Shown here piece after piece: positions 12,135-23,745 of a DNA stretch of 64,000 nt; within the stretch, counting starts at the first letter, position 1; every line of letters starts with the position of its first letter. Under the pieces are notes generated by a model, which searched no databases, had not been told where the DNA came from, and saw only the letters and a program-made list of their open reading frames with translations. The position numbers were made by a program, and so were the translations under genes. The stretch lies in the NCBI GenBank assembly GCA_003290165.1, contig QNQO01008279.1:112088-176087 (forward strand), written 5' to 3'. Origin of the DNA: Berberis thunbergii (Eukaryota > Streptophyta > Magnoliopsida > Ranunculales > Berberidaceae).

Positions 12135-13219
12135 TTACCTGAGGATTGGTGGGAGTCTTTTTTCGCTCATCATATTTTGAATCTGTTGATATTGGATCTT
12201 AGATAAGTTAGACATGGCAGCTTGAATTTCTTCTAATGTTGGGTTCGAGTTCACATGGTTCACAGTCCTGGTGCTTGCTCCCCTTTTGTTGCGATTTCCC
12301 TTAGGCTTATTAGAACCATGCAAACGGTGCTGGGTTGGAAATCTGTGCAATTTGTAACAAATATCAATAGTATGGTGGTCTCGGTTGCAATATGTGCAAT
12401 GCAAAGGCGTCTTACTGGCATTAATAGGTGTTTGGCATTGACGAACTGCCATGACTGCATACTCAATGGAAGGATAAATACCTTGACGAACTGCCATGGC
12501 TACAAATTCAATGGAAGGACGGGATGTGCCCAACTCTCTTTGTTTTTCTTCTTGTGTAATAAGGGAATAAGCCTTGCGCAAAGTAGGCAAGGGTTACATG
12601 AGCAAGATCTGTCCACAAACTGCACTATAAGACTCATTAAGCCCCATAAGAAATTGCATCAGAACATTGTGCTCATCACGCTCCATATATTTTTTCATAT
12701 ATAGCACCACAAGAACACTAGGGCAGTTCATTATATGAGGTTAATTCATCACTTAGTTTTTTTAATTGGTGAAATAACTTGCTACGAACCTTTGTTCTTG
12801 AGAAAGAAAGGAAAAATCCCGCTACAACTGAAAGATTCTTGGAGCATTGCTTTGGGAAATTTTTTTTTGAGATCCTCCCAAACCTCATGCGCTGTAGATG
12901 AATAAATCACACTATCTGCAATGTCAGGTTTAATAGAATTAAGGATCTATAAAAGCACCATGTCATTGCAATGTTGCCAAAGAAGAAACTTGTTCAAGTT
13001 TGTCTCTTCTGAGGGTACCTCCAGCGTTCCATCAATATACCCTAATTTATTTTTTGCGCTTAGGGAGATGTGCATAGAACGACACCATGTTGCGTAGTTG
13101 TCTCCATTAAGAAGCTTGGAGACAAGCACCATTTCAGGGTGATCAGAGTGATGGATAAAAAAAGGGCTAGAAGTTTCATGGTTCCTCTCAGCCAAAGAAA
13201 TCTCTATATTATCGCCCAT
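12135..13219 (-). pseudogene. copia gag relic
   Basis: The N-terminal part (13219-12947) begins with a Met and contains LVSKLLNGDNYATWCRSM, the conserved start of copia-type gag. The C-terminal part (12590-12135) holds a zinc knuckle CTYCNRDHHTIDIC (CX2CX4HX4C). The middle (about 12600-12940) is still gag-like but out of frame. Confidence 0.8.
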
Positions 13220-13385
13220 GGTAAATGGATGACGAAAGAAAGATGATTATAGTGATAGCTGGCGGCTGAAACAAGAGATAGGATTTTATAATTATTAAAA
13301 GAAACAAGAGAAAGATGCAACAATAGTATAATTATTAAAAGAAAAAAAAACAATATGCATCCCTGTATTTTATAAGCAATTTTTC
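13220..13385. other. Unassigned stretch next to the copia gag
   Basis: The position where a copia leader and 5' LTR would be expected. Neither the LTR sequence of 8764-8999 nor a TGGTATCAGAGC-type primer site is visible. A word TATAATTATTAAAAGAAA occurs twice, about 41 bp apart. Confidence 0.4.
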
Positions 13386-13498
13386 TAGAGAGTCAGGCTC
13401 GCAACAAGCCAGCCTAATACCATCCATCATCCTAGAGATTGGGTCATTTGCAACATCTCTAGGATGATGGATGCTACTGGGCCGGCCTGACTCTCTAG
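13386..13498. repeat. Long imperfect hairpin (inverted repeat)
   Basis: The arms CTAGAGAGTCAGGC...ATCCATCATCCTAGAGAT and ATCTCTAGGATGATGGAT...GCCTGACTCTCTAG pair over about 50 bp. The loop is about 15 nt (TGGGTCATTTGCAAC), and an extra 11-12 nt (around TCGCAACAAGCC) sits in the left arm. The size and shape resemble a plant miRNA precursor or a foldback MITE. I do not recognise a known miRNA family in it. Confidence 0.7.
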
Positions 13499-16400
13499 AA
13501 GGGTTGACAAGTGAATGTGTACAAAATTTGAACTCCATATCCATCTTCTAGCAGAATCTAAGTTAACCACTCCATTTTGAATTCAAACATGTGAACCTCG
13601 CTCATAATCCACAAAGTTGCAAAATGCCCGAGTGAGAAAGCTAAAACCTAGAAGAAACGAGCTATAGTGTCTTATTGAGTCAACAAAGAGGAAAGTGGGG
13701 TCCTGCCAATCCAGTCTCTGTACCTCTTTCTCCCCCACCATCAAAGTAAGAGAATCCAACTTTGGCATTCAAGAAAGAAACCCAACAAGCACGTTAATGG
13801 AAGGAAGACTTCAGGAAGACTTCATGGAATAGAGAAAGAGATTGTCAATGTATATAGATCTGAAGGTTAAGGGGGACCAAAGAATCAAATCCACCACAAA
13901 TGTACCTGTCAAAGGCTGACCACATTGCACTCCAAACAGAGCCAGACAACAAAGGTCCCTCACTCCCCACCTCTCTCATGCACTCCCTCATTTCTATATT
14001 CCTTCCCCACATTCTTTAATCACAAATTTCTATGTATTTCATATCTCTGTGAGGATGATCTGATCAATGGAATTCTTTCAAGTTTAATAATCTTACAAAT
14101 ATATATCCTATATTGTCGCCTCTAATGATTCTTGTAACATATGTTGTCCTTTATCCATTTATAATTCTTTTCTTACTAGTGCCCATAATGATTTAATTTG
14201 TGGATTTAAAGCTTATGATATCCATGCATCCCCTAGCTAAGTATCCGAATGAAATCATTACTTGAACGACTAATATTTTGTTTAAACAGATAGCCAAGCA
14301 CAAATTCATGAACCTTTAATACATAATCAGTGAGATTAAGCTCATGTATAAAAAGCACATTAGAACAATGACTTTGATAATATTATATTGGAAAGTCTTA
14401 TTTGGATCTTGTAATCAGATTGGCATGTTTAAACACTAAACCAGAGATCTTCTTTACAATCTACAGTTATAGTAGGGAAATTTTACTTTTATAATGCATT
14501 ACCTAACATGGTGATATCATGTTTGTAATCGACGACATGATATGATCCACTATATAATGTTGTTAAGAGGTCAACATGTAGGTGATAAAGACAATTATTA
14601 TTATTAAACATGCATGTCTTAATCTAAGCTTAACCATACACATTGAGGGTGGGTTAGGTTTATGCAGTCAATCAAACACTATAAAGACAAAGAAGTTAAA
14701 GATCAAATAGTATGTCATGTCCTCTCAAAGATGGCTTACATGATGCCCTAATAAGTATGAATTTGAAAATTCCTTGTTGATATTGTATATTATGAAATTG
14801 GTGTAATTTCATTTCATTATCAAATTTTTTTTTTTTTGTTTTTAACCATCACCTTCTATGGCTTTGGTGCCCAGTGCGCCATCCTCCATCTCCTCGGGAT
14901 TCTGGGCGTGACAGTTGCGATAATCAAGCAATGTAAGCTTGGTTGAGCACTATTTACTTGTGGATTAGGCAACTAATTAGTATCACTCATTTAAGATTTT
15001 CTAATCCTAGCTTGTCGTGTGGTAGGTATCTTGTGGAATGTTTGCCAAGAACTGTCCAATTAAGTAAAAGAAGAGAGACAATGAAATCTATGTATTAGTC
15101 ATGTAATTAGATTTAATATTAATATAAGTCATGTACCTTTATTCTTCTTTGAATATCTTAATCAATCTAAAGTGGGAACATCTCAGTGTCTGTTAACTGC
15201 TTATTTTTATATTCTAATTACCATAGACTTCGAGTCCACCTTTACCTCCTAAGATAGATTCATGTGAAACGCCATATGGATTCATGTGAAACACCATTTT
15301 CTAACCCACTCTTTACATCCTAAGATAGATAATTCGCCAATATCTTACATGTCCCCTTCAACTTTACAAAATATGATGGGTCTCCTCCCTTCATTGACTA
15401 TGTTGAAGCTCAGTCCATGCACAAGTACTGTTTAGCATCTAGCCCATGGTTCAATTAATTTCTAGGGTCTTAATCCAAGATAAACAGATAGATCAAAGTT
15501 CAACCCATCCCATTGTCACGTTCGTTCTTTTTTATCCACGGGCCAAAACCATACAGCTTAGATGAACTTAATGGTTAGGCCTCAAGCCCGAAATAGAATA
15601 CATTGCAAAGAAAAGGTACGTTTAGGTTAAACTCCTCGGGTCTCCATTGTATTCGTATCCAGGGCCAAAACCAGGTGTAGACACCCAGTTTTTGCACTCC
15701 CATATAACCAAGATATGATAGCCTAAAAAGTTTGATGATGATAAATTGCGAATTCTTTAAAAACTCCAACTTGTAGAGAGGACGAGTCCAATCAATCCGA
15801 AGCAAAAACGGAGTCGTAGAACTGTAACATACACTGGTAGATACCAATCGTACAACGACACCATAATTTCATACAGTTACCTTGAATAAGCACATGGGCA
15901 ATTGCCCATGTATTATTTAAGTAGACTTAATATTCCAGCATAATAGTCAATGGATAAATTATTCTTCAAGATTGGAACTCTTCATTCACAAAGAATATCA
16001 AGCCCACAATGATCACCCCACAAGTTAAGGGCATAAAAAATAAAAATAAGGCCCCGTATCCTGACCCTTACACCTATCCATCAAAATTTCTAAAATCATC
16101 ACTTCACAAAGCCCATTTATACTTTCCCCTGAAAATACCCACAATGATCAACTCATAGAAGCCACTTACACAGTCGAATTCAGTGATTCATTCTATTTCA
16201 AGACCATCAATTCAGGCCGTTACACCATTAAGTGTTACGATCAATTCAGGCTCGCTTGGCCATTTGGGATACTATCTGTCACAAGTCTTATGCTCAGTTG
16301 ACACTAGTTATATGGGCAATAAAAAAATTCAAATTACTTAGAGCATTTATCTTGGTAAAGCCTATAAGTTTTCATTATGAAAAATACTAAAGTTTTTATT

Positions 16401-16666
16401 TAAGTTTGTAACTTGGGGTATAACTTATGAGTGTAAAGTTTATCAGACTGTAAATGTTAGACAAATTTTAATTTGGAAAACTAGACAAATTAACATATAA
16501 CATCTAAAAGCGGGAAAAAAAGGTTCAACAAGCCTTCTACATAGATTTGTTCATCAGTAGCGTCTTAGTTAGCACATAGCGAGCTTGAGTACTGCTCTAC
16601 TTTTCTTCTCATCTATTCTAGTGTGTTTTGGCTTCCAAGAAGGGTTCTTGGTTCACCAATGGCGGA
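13499..16666. other. Intergenic, no gene seen
   Basis: Short open frames only (the longest is 90 aa at 15575-15847, minus), none with a recognisable domain. A T-run lies at about 14827-14838. A repeated phrase (TCCTAAGATAGAT, GATTCATGTGAAAC) occurs at 15240-15330, suggesting a small local duplication. Confidence 0.4.
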
Positions 16667-16674
16667 TTTATGAT

Positions 16675-18208
16675 CATGGGCGGACTTAAGGATGGCAGTG
16701 GGGTAGATTTTCACGAATATCCGCCTCATCCAATCCATTTGGGGCGATTTTGGATATGCTTAAACAAATTTTGGGGCGGATACGAATATCCAAACAACAT
16801 CCATTAAATATTCGGGGCGGATACGGATTTGGTCATATCCGCCCCGCAAATAGACGTTTAAGTGTTGATATTACAAAATACCCCCAACCTTTTAAATGCT
16901 AAAAAAAAACAACCTACATCTGCCTCTCACCTCTCTCTCTCAATCACTCACTTCATTTTTTCAGCTCTAACAAACAGAGGAGCATCAGCAGAGACAGAGT
17001 CCCAACTCCTGTCTCTCTCTCTTCTCCAGTCCTTCGTCACAACGAAGGTCGTCCCTTCTTTTCCCTCAAAACAGCGAAGGCCGGCGCGAAGGGGTCCCTT
17101 CTTCTTTCTCAAAACAGACTCTCCCTTCTCTCTCATAGCGAAGACCGAACTCCCTTCTTCTTAGATCTGAGATCAAGAAACATTTCAGACAACACTCGAA
17201 GAAACCTTTCAGATCTGATATCTTGAGATCGAATTATTTTTTTAATTTCCAGATCAAGAGATCAGATCCATCAGAAATCAAATTTTTTTTTTTTAATTTT
17301 CGTATGGATTCATTGTAATTTCTGTAATTTTTTTATAATTTTTGTATGGATGCTTGTATTTTGTAATTTTTGTAGTTAGATGGATAACCGTAAACGGATT
17401 GGCGGGGCGGGGCAGATATCCGCCAATCCGCACGGGGCGGTTACGGTTTTTAATAAACATTGCAAACGGATTGGCGGGGAGAATTGGGGATCCGTTATTC
17501 CTGACGGGCTGGGGATGGATTTGCTCAAATTTGCCTCAATCCGCCCCGTTGTCATTCTTAGGCGGACTCAGGATTTTAGTTGAAGGGGGGGGGGGGGGGG
17601 GGGGGGGAAGGGAGGGAGGGGCGAAATGGAAAATATTTATTAGTTGATAATAATAGTTAGGTAAAGCCAAAAAAAATTTACTTGAGCTAGTAACTAATAT
17701 AAAAATACATTGCATATATCAAATTGGATCCAATGTAGTCAAATTTTAAGTCAAAATAAGATCAGTATCGATAACCTTAGCAATGAGCAAATGAGTATAA
17801 TAACTAGAATATATAACTAATATCGCACAATAATTAGGATGAGTATCTAGGTGAAGCTAATTTTTTTTTAACTTTGCGAACCTAATATGATCATAATACA
17901 ATTTCATAGAAAAAATAGCTTATATGAGTCTCAAATGTCTGCAATTACTAATAAAATTGCATTGAAAATAAAATAAAAATGCACTTAAAGAGTATCGAAC
18001 TCAGGTATTTTATCAAAAATAATAAACCTACAACCACTACACCAACAAAGACATGTTCAAATAGTTGTACAAACAATTTTTATATTGTATTCTACATTAT
18101 ATAATCGATTTTTTTAAGACTAAAGTATATATTCTAAAAAAAAAGTTTTAAAATTAAAGTTGGGGGGAGAGGGGGGGGGGGGGGGGGGGGGGGGTGGGGG
18201 CGCCCATG
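16675..18208. mobile_element. hAT-type non-autonomous element
   Basis: Bounded by a perfect 8-bp target duplication TTTATGAT (16667-16674 and 18209-18216). The ends CATGGGCG... and ...CGCCCATG form a short terminal inverted repeat. An 8-bp duplication fits the hAT superfamily. A second element (16688-17560) is inserted close to its left end. Two long G runs lie inside (17585-17607, and 18171-18200 interrupted by one T). No transposase frame. Confidence 0.8.
16688..17560. mobile_element. Mutator-like MITE, copy 1 (nested in the hAT element)
   Basis: The ends AAGGATGGCAGTGGGG and CCCCGTTGTCATTCTTA are inverted repeats of each other with a few changes. The flanks GGCGGACTT (16679-16687) and GGCGGACTC (17561-17569) form a 9-bp target duplication with one mismatch, the length made by Mutator-like transposases. 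The subterminal parts are rich in GGGGCGGATA / TATCCGCCCC words in both orientations. The interior is CT-rich with no convincing protein. The same family occurs at 58789-59698. Confidence 0.8.
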
Positions 18209-18216
18209 TTTATGAT

Positions 18217-20835
18217 GCATGTTCAAGATTTCAAGATCAGGATGCGACTCTTATTGATTGAACCAATTAATCTATGAATGCATCTAAATATGCTTAAGAT
18301 CTCTAACCAGTTCAAGAATAATATCACTATACTCATCCTTCAAATGTTGTTTCAAGAACTCAATTCTACATGCAAAACCAACTTAGGGCCGGGCTCCCTA
18401 AATAATGTTAGTTCTTTTCAAATGGTTTAATAGTCAACAAGGCTGCTCCGGCTTGGCATTCATGTTAACCGTGCTCGTTTCATCTTTGATTTGTGTCTTG
18501 CCCATCTAAACTATGGGTTAATGCTTTTATGATCTCCACAAACACTGATCACCAACAATCTCTTTACAAACTGAAATTTAATGAAGAAGTTGAAAACTGA
18601 GGAGATAGAGCTAATTGTACAGAGCATTTAGTGAGGCAAAGGACGTAGGTATTGGAGTTCATGATTCATGAGTACAATGGCACAGAGCAACATAACATGC
18701 ATGGAGCAGCTTATAACTTGCCGGGCACTGCTCTTTAACCTTTCAGACTTCCAGTACACAGTACCAACGCTTTGAGAAACAAAACACAATACTGTCCCAA
18801 CAGAGGACGGACGTTTACACCACCACCAGTGGTTGTGGTTCATCGCATTCAAAACAAGGACGCGAGGACAGTCACGGCATTGCATGTAGTAGTAACCAAG
18901 TGCGTTTTAAAAGATGATATGAAATGGTTTCAAAATTTTGTCTGAAACTTAAACCACTGGTAATTTCCCTGTAAACAACAGCTTACAAAATATTACATGC
19001 CCTCATTGTTCACCTGTTGCGCATTTGCGATGATTTAATAGTCACCCTAATCAATTACTTCAGTTGTTAACGGGACTACTAAACCACAAGAGTGTTTCCT
19101 ACTCTTAACAATACCATGTATAGCCTGCAAGGGAGGAGCCACACGAAATTTGGCATTTGAATGAGCCAACATATATGTCGATTATCACTAAATGCCCACC
19201 CCACCATCAGAATAATATTCACTATCAATAAAATATATATATATATACAAGCTTGGATGTATTTCAACGTATTCCAAAAAACAATCAGGAGCGTAGACCA
19301 TGATTTGTCATAAGATCAACGATGAAAGGCCAAAAGGCCTTTAAACTCAATCTATTTTTGAAAGGTAATTTCACATGTTTGGGTCTCAATTTGAGCTATT
19401 TCTCATCCACATTTTGGATAAAGTGCATGACTTTGACATTCAAAATCTATGTTAATTTAGAGTAAATCTAGCCGGTTTGGTAAGTCGACTTGGTTTGCTT
19501 GTCTGACCGGCTTATTTACACATTTTGTCTCTCTTTTTTAAAACACAACCACAAACACTTTAAAGATAATGGACAAAAGAGTAATTCTTGCCAGCTAGGC
19601 AAGCAAACCAGGCTAGCTTACCAAGCTGGCTAGAATTTCTGATTAACTTGATGTGGTTGTTGATGTAATGTTTTTTATTGGCTCATATTTATTGGTTTTT
19701 CAAAATTTACATACACAATTGAAAAAAGACCATCAAATGGTTGAATCTTTGACCTGTGATATTGTCATATCATAGTGTTTTTTTGTTGAACCAAAAATGT
19801 ATTAGTAAGAAGATTGTAATTTTCCCTCAAACAATTTGCCTAAACATGTTGGACACGACCTAACGCAACCATCATTGATATAGGGCTTAGGCATCTTTTC
19901 AGTAGAGTGTCACTATCCCACCACCTTAAAATTAATACAGAATTTTTTTTACCCTGATGCCAATAATAGGAGCTCACTCTCACGCTAACAATAAATATCC
20001 CAAAAATTCTAAGGGTCACGGGAGGGAGCGATGGATGGGTGGTCACCCTTTTCCTTCGCTCCCTAGCAAAGCTCTTAAATATCCACTTAAGTAACCTGTG
20101 GGAGGTTTGAGGCTTACAGTTTGAATAAATCAACAAAAAAAATTTGTGTCTGAAAAAAGTCCGTGATTTAGAAGATTGTAGGTCCACACTTAATAATCTT
20201 TTCTAGGACAATTGTCCAAGCGTGTGAACACAAGCTGGGGCAACCATTACCTTTTCATAGGTTAAACATACTTCTAGCAGGGGAAATGCAAAATAAAATA
20301 AAAATTTTGCATCATTAATTTTGTCCCCACTTAACAACTCCAATGGAGGTATTTGATTTTTATCTCAAATTGGCCTGACGAGTATCAAACCTTTAACTCG
20401 TGATATTATCCGTCACAATGTTTGTTGTTGAGACTAAAAGGCATTGGTATAAAGTGTCCGATGATAAATTCTCCTCGAAGGTTGCCTAAGCATCCGGGAC
20501 ACAATTTACTGTAGTCATTACCTTTTCATGGGCTAGGTACATTTTCAGCATACCACATGGCTCAAAGTACCCATCGGATCGAATCCTTGCCATTTTTCAT
20601 ATACACATTGTGATGGATTAATCCAAGCAATTAGTCATTGTCTAAAATTCATTTCCAAATATTGCTTACTTTACTACAAGTAGACCCACCATCAGTGGTA
20701 CATGATTATTTGTTCATCACGATTTAGGTTATTCTTATAAGCTATATTTGGTTTGAGTAATTGCTATAGTTTTATTTCCACATGTAAACTTAATAATCTA
20801 GAGATAACTGTGCACGAGAAGTCCACATGCGACTC
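18217..20835. other. Intergenic with decayed repeats
   Basis: No gene-like frame. Two stretches near 19750-19860 and 20380-20540 share worn phrases (TGATATT, TTGCCTAA, GGACACAA), suggesting old diverged copies of one repeat. A short (TA)n is at 19231-19245. Confidence 0.35.
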
Positions 20836-21240
20836 CGCGAACTTTGCTACAATGCATCACAAAGCATTGCTAGCACTTGACCTGTGAGACCCTGAAGTGG
20901 GCGGATCTGAGGGCGAAGGGATTGGAGCCCAATAGGCCCGAGAGAGGTTGAACGAGCTACAAAAGGGGGACATAGTCTCACATCGCCTGGGTGTGAAAGG
21001 GGATGTGCTATATATGTGCGAGATTGGATCTCCATAGTAACAACGCATTTTAAAGTTGTACGGGTCAGTTGAACTCAGAGCGGATAATATTGTTACTGTG
21101 CGGATCGGATCGTTACAAAATGGTATTAGAGCCTGATCTAGCCAGAAACTGTGCGGATCGGATCGTTACAAAATGGTATTAGAGCCTGATCTAGCCAGAA
21201 ATGTGCCAACGTGAGGTTGGATCCCTATAGTAACAATGCA
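20836..21240 (+). mobile_element. LTR / primer-binding-site relic (TRIM-like)
   Basis: A promoter-like LTR segment (CTCACATCGCCTGGGTGTG, then TATATATG at about 21011) runs to ...GTTACA and is followed by TGGTATTAGAGCC at 21121-21133. That matches the initiator-Met-tRNA primer site TGGTATCAGAGCC apart from one base. The junction is duplicated with a 53-bp period (21096-21148 and 21149-21201). A further diverged copy of the upstream phrase (GGATCTCCATAGTAACAACGC) follows at 21217-21240. No gag or pol is attached. Confidence 0.6.
21096..21201 (+). repeat. 53-bp tandem duplication across an LTR-PBS junction
   Basis: Two nearly identical 53-bp units begin CTGTGCGGATCGGATCG at 21096 and 21149. Each carries the LTR end and the TGGTATTAGAGCC primer-site word. 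Confidence 0.85.
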
Positions 21241-22352
21241 TTTCTTTTCGTGTATAAGACCATTTCTCATTTTAACTTCACATTCAACTTTTTTCTAAAT
21301 TTAGGAGCAACCAACCATCATCTAAAATTTAAAATGAAAGATATATTTAAATAAATATGAAAAAATTAAAATAGGAGATGTGATTGGAGTGATGAAGAAA
21401 TAGAATGACCCCTAAATTTAACTTTTGGTTAGAATGAAAGATAATTGGTCACCCATTTTAATTTTTACTATTGAAGATGCTCTAAGGTTTGGTGATAGGA
21501 TTTTCAAAGCAACTGGAATGCATCATCGCAACATAGTGCTAGGGCATTCTCACACATTTTTTTACTATAAATAACCAAAATGAGGCAAACACAATTTTTT
21601 TTAATCCAAAAATAAAGAGATTAGACAACCCTATACAGCCCCACTTAAACATACAAAATGAGATCGAATCTTCTTAAACCTATCCCAGTCACAACCCCCA
21701 TAAATAAACAACAAGGTAATTGTAGCATCTATCCAAAAACCGAAATTCTAGCTGGCCTGGGTCAATCAATGAGGTTGTTGTCGGGAGTTGAATTTACATT
21801 TTTATCTCCCCCTTTTTAACAATCTTTTTGAAAAATATATTCAAAATAGGGATGCAAAAATGTAAATTCACCTCCCAAACGGCAACCTCGCTTGTTGACC
21901 CAAGCTAGAAAGAATTACTCATCCACAAGTTAGAGAGGACTCTTTCACACATTTAGACTTTGTTTTTCTGATAGTCTACCCATGCTTGTTATTTACTTGC
22001 TAATCTAACCTGTCGAACAATAATTCATTACCCTTTGCTTTTTGACAAACGATGTGGGCTCAATACTTGAGCCACGCAACTTTATTATCAGATATACTAT
22101 TCACACTTCATGACATTTCAACTAATTTAATATTGGATAACTATCAGTACTTCACTTAATATGATAATCTATGACTTGACAGGAACTTTAGCCTCATCTC
22201 CTCACTCTCTCTTGCTTTTGGTTTCATCCATGATTCCTTGATAGTCAATATACTCAAGGTGTTTTGCATCCTCATTATCATTAGCCCTCCTTCAACATTT
22301 TCACTTTAACATTCAATAGTAAGAGCTCTCTCGACTTTTTGACTTTAAGGGT
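21241..22352. other. Intergenic, no gene seen
   Basis: AT-rich sequence without supported features. The short phrase GTAAATTCACCTCCC / GAATTTACATTTTT around 21790-21880 is an inverted pair, too weak to call an element. Confidence 0.35.
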
Positions 22353-22965
22353 GGTGTGTTTGGTTGCGTCAAAATTTTATATTATGAAATTTATGAAAAA
22401 ATTCGTATATTTTAGATTAGTTTGAGGTATAATTTCATATTTATCATTTAATTTTGTTATCAATTATGAGAATGAAAGTCTCATGAATATAAGAATCACA
22501 TGTCTTGAGAGACCAAAAAGTTAGATTTTTATATTTATAAAAATTTTATTCTCACAATTAATCACAAAATCAAATGATGAATGTGAAGTGATATATCAAT
22601 TTAGCCTAAAATGTAAAAGTCTCCTTATAAATTCTCATGATATAGGATTCCATGCAACCAAACACACCATCCTATACCATGGAAATTCATGAGGGAATCC
22701 TTATATTTTAGGCTAAATTGATATATCATTTTACATTCACAATTTAAATTTGTAAGCAATGATGGGAATAAAAGTCCTATGAACATGAAAATATCACTCA
22801 TTGGTCTTTCAAGACATGTGATTCTCATGAACATAAGACTTCAATTTTCACCATTAATAATAAAATTAAATAGTGTATGTGGAGTTATACTTCAAATCAA
22901 CCTAAAATATATGAGTTCATTCGTAAACTTTCGTAACATAAAATTTCATCGAACCAAACACACCA
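22353..22965. mobile_element. Dimeric Tourist-like MITE
   Basis: GGTGTGTTTGG starts at 22353. CCAAACACACC occurs at 22658-22668 and again at 22955-22965. The second half (from ATCCTATACCATGG) aligns with the interior of the MITE at 1526-1843, including the CACTCATTGGTCTTTCAAG / CACTCCTTGGTCTCCCAAG stretch. Two units therefore sit side by side, sharing or having lost one end. No clear TTA/TAA duplication was found at the outer edges. Confidence 0.7.
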
Positions 22966-23745
22966 TAAATGTCTTCCACTTCTGATCGAGTGAGACAAAT
23001 ATACGCTGGTTGAATCATTTATATTGTGAAAATTGTTCTTCAACTTGTCAGTCGTCTTACACAAATGTGTATCTTCTCCACCTGTAAATCCACTATGAAG
23101 GCTTTTAAAGATATTTTTTTGTTTTTTTCCAAAGCCAAGCGTGTCATCAGCGGATTTTAATAAAGTGTTTGCCATTAGAATCTCAAATTATATATATTTA
23201 ACTTCAAACATGCCGTTCTGTCAAATGCAACTGCTTTGTTGTTTGCTCCTGGGTCTATGATACAGTTCTAGCTTCAATTGTTCGAATTAGAGATAAAAAT
23301 CAATTTATGAAATAACAATGCATAGATTTGTCTAATAAAATTGCTTTGCATTATACACATTAAGGAAACTTGAATTCATTATGCACAAATATCACATTAT
23401 CCAGGTAAAACACTTTATGGTAATGTAATGGATGGATCACTAATTACCGTTAAAACAGTCACTATCAGCAAATTTATCCCAACGACCACCTCTCTTCACC
23501 ACTTCACACTTCACTCATCAGCTGAGAGTGAGAGTGATAGTGATAGAGAGAGGAAAAAACAAACAAGAAATGGTGCTTGTGGTCCTCACTCTCCCCTTTT
23601 CACCGTCTCTCCTTTTCATTACTCCTTCATCTTCCTCTTCCACCACCTCTATAGATATTTCCCACTTCTCTTCTTCACCTACCCATTCCACCAAAGTCTC
23701 TCACAAAATTCAAGAATCCATCACTCCAAGTCTAACCCCAAAGTC

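Larger units (their letters stand above)
8764..13219 (-). mobile_element. Degenerate Ty1/copia LTR retrotransposon
   Basis: Minus-strand order is gag, integrase, reverse transcriptase, RNase H, then polypurine tract and 3' LTR, the copia order with integrase before RT. Coding pieces fall in several frames with stops and are separated by small indels. The 3' LTR is readable but no matching 5' LTR or primer-binding site is seen above 13219, so the element is incomplete at its 5' side as well as mutated. Confidence 0.9.

Noticed and set aside
17342..17647. Gly-rich plus-strand frame
   Set aside because: It lies in the Mutator-like MITE arm and ends in the G run; composition artefact.
20836..21117. 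Cassandra-type TRIM (5S rRNA-bearing LTR)
   Set aside because: No 5S-like internal promoter sequence was found in the LTR segment.
23528..23745. Open frames upstream of the SPL ATG, including an in-frame extension to 23428
   Set aside because: CT/GA-rich leader sequence; SPL proteins of this type start close to an acidic N-terminus like that beginning at 23746.
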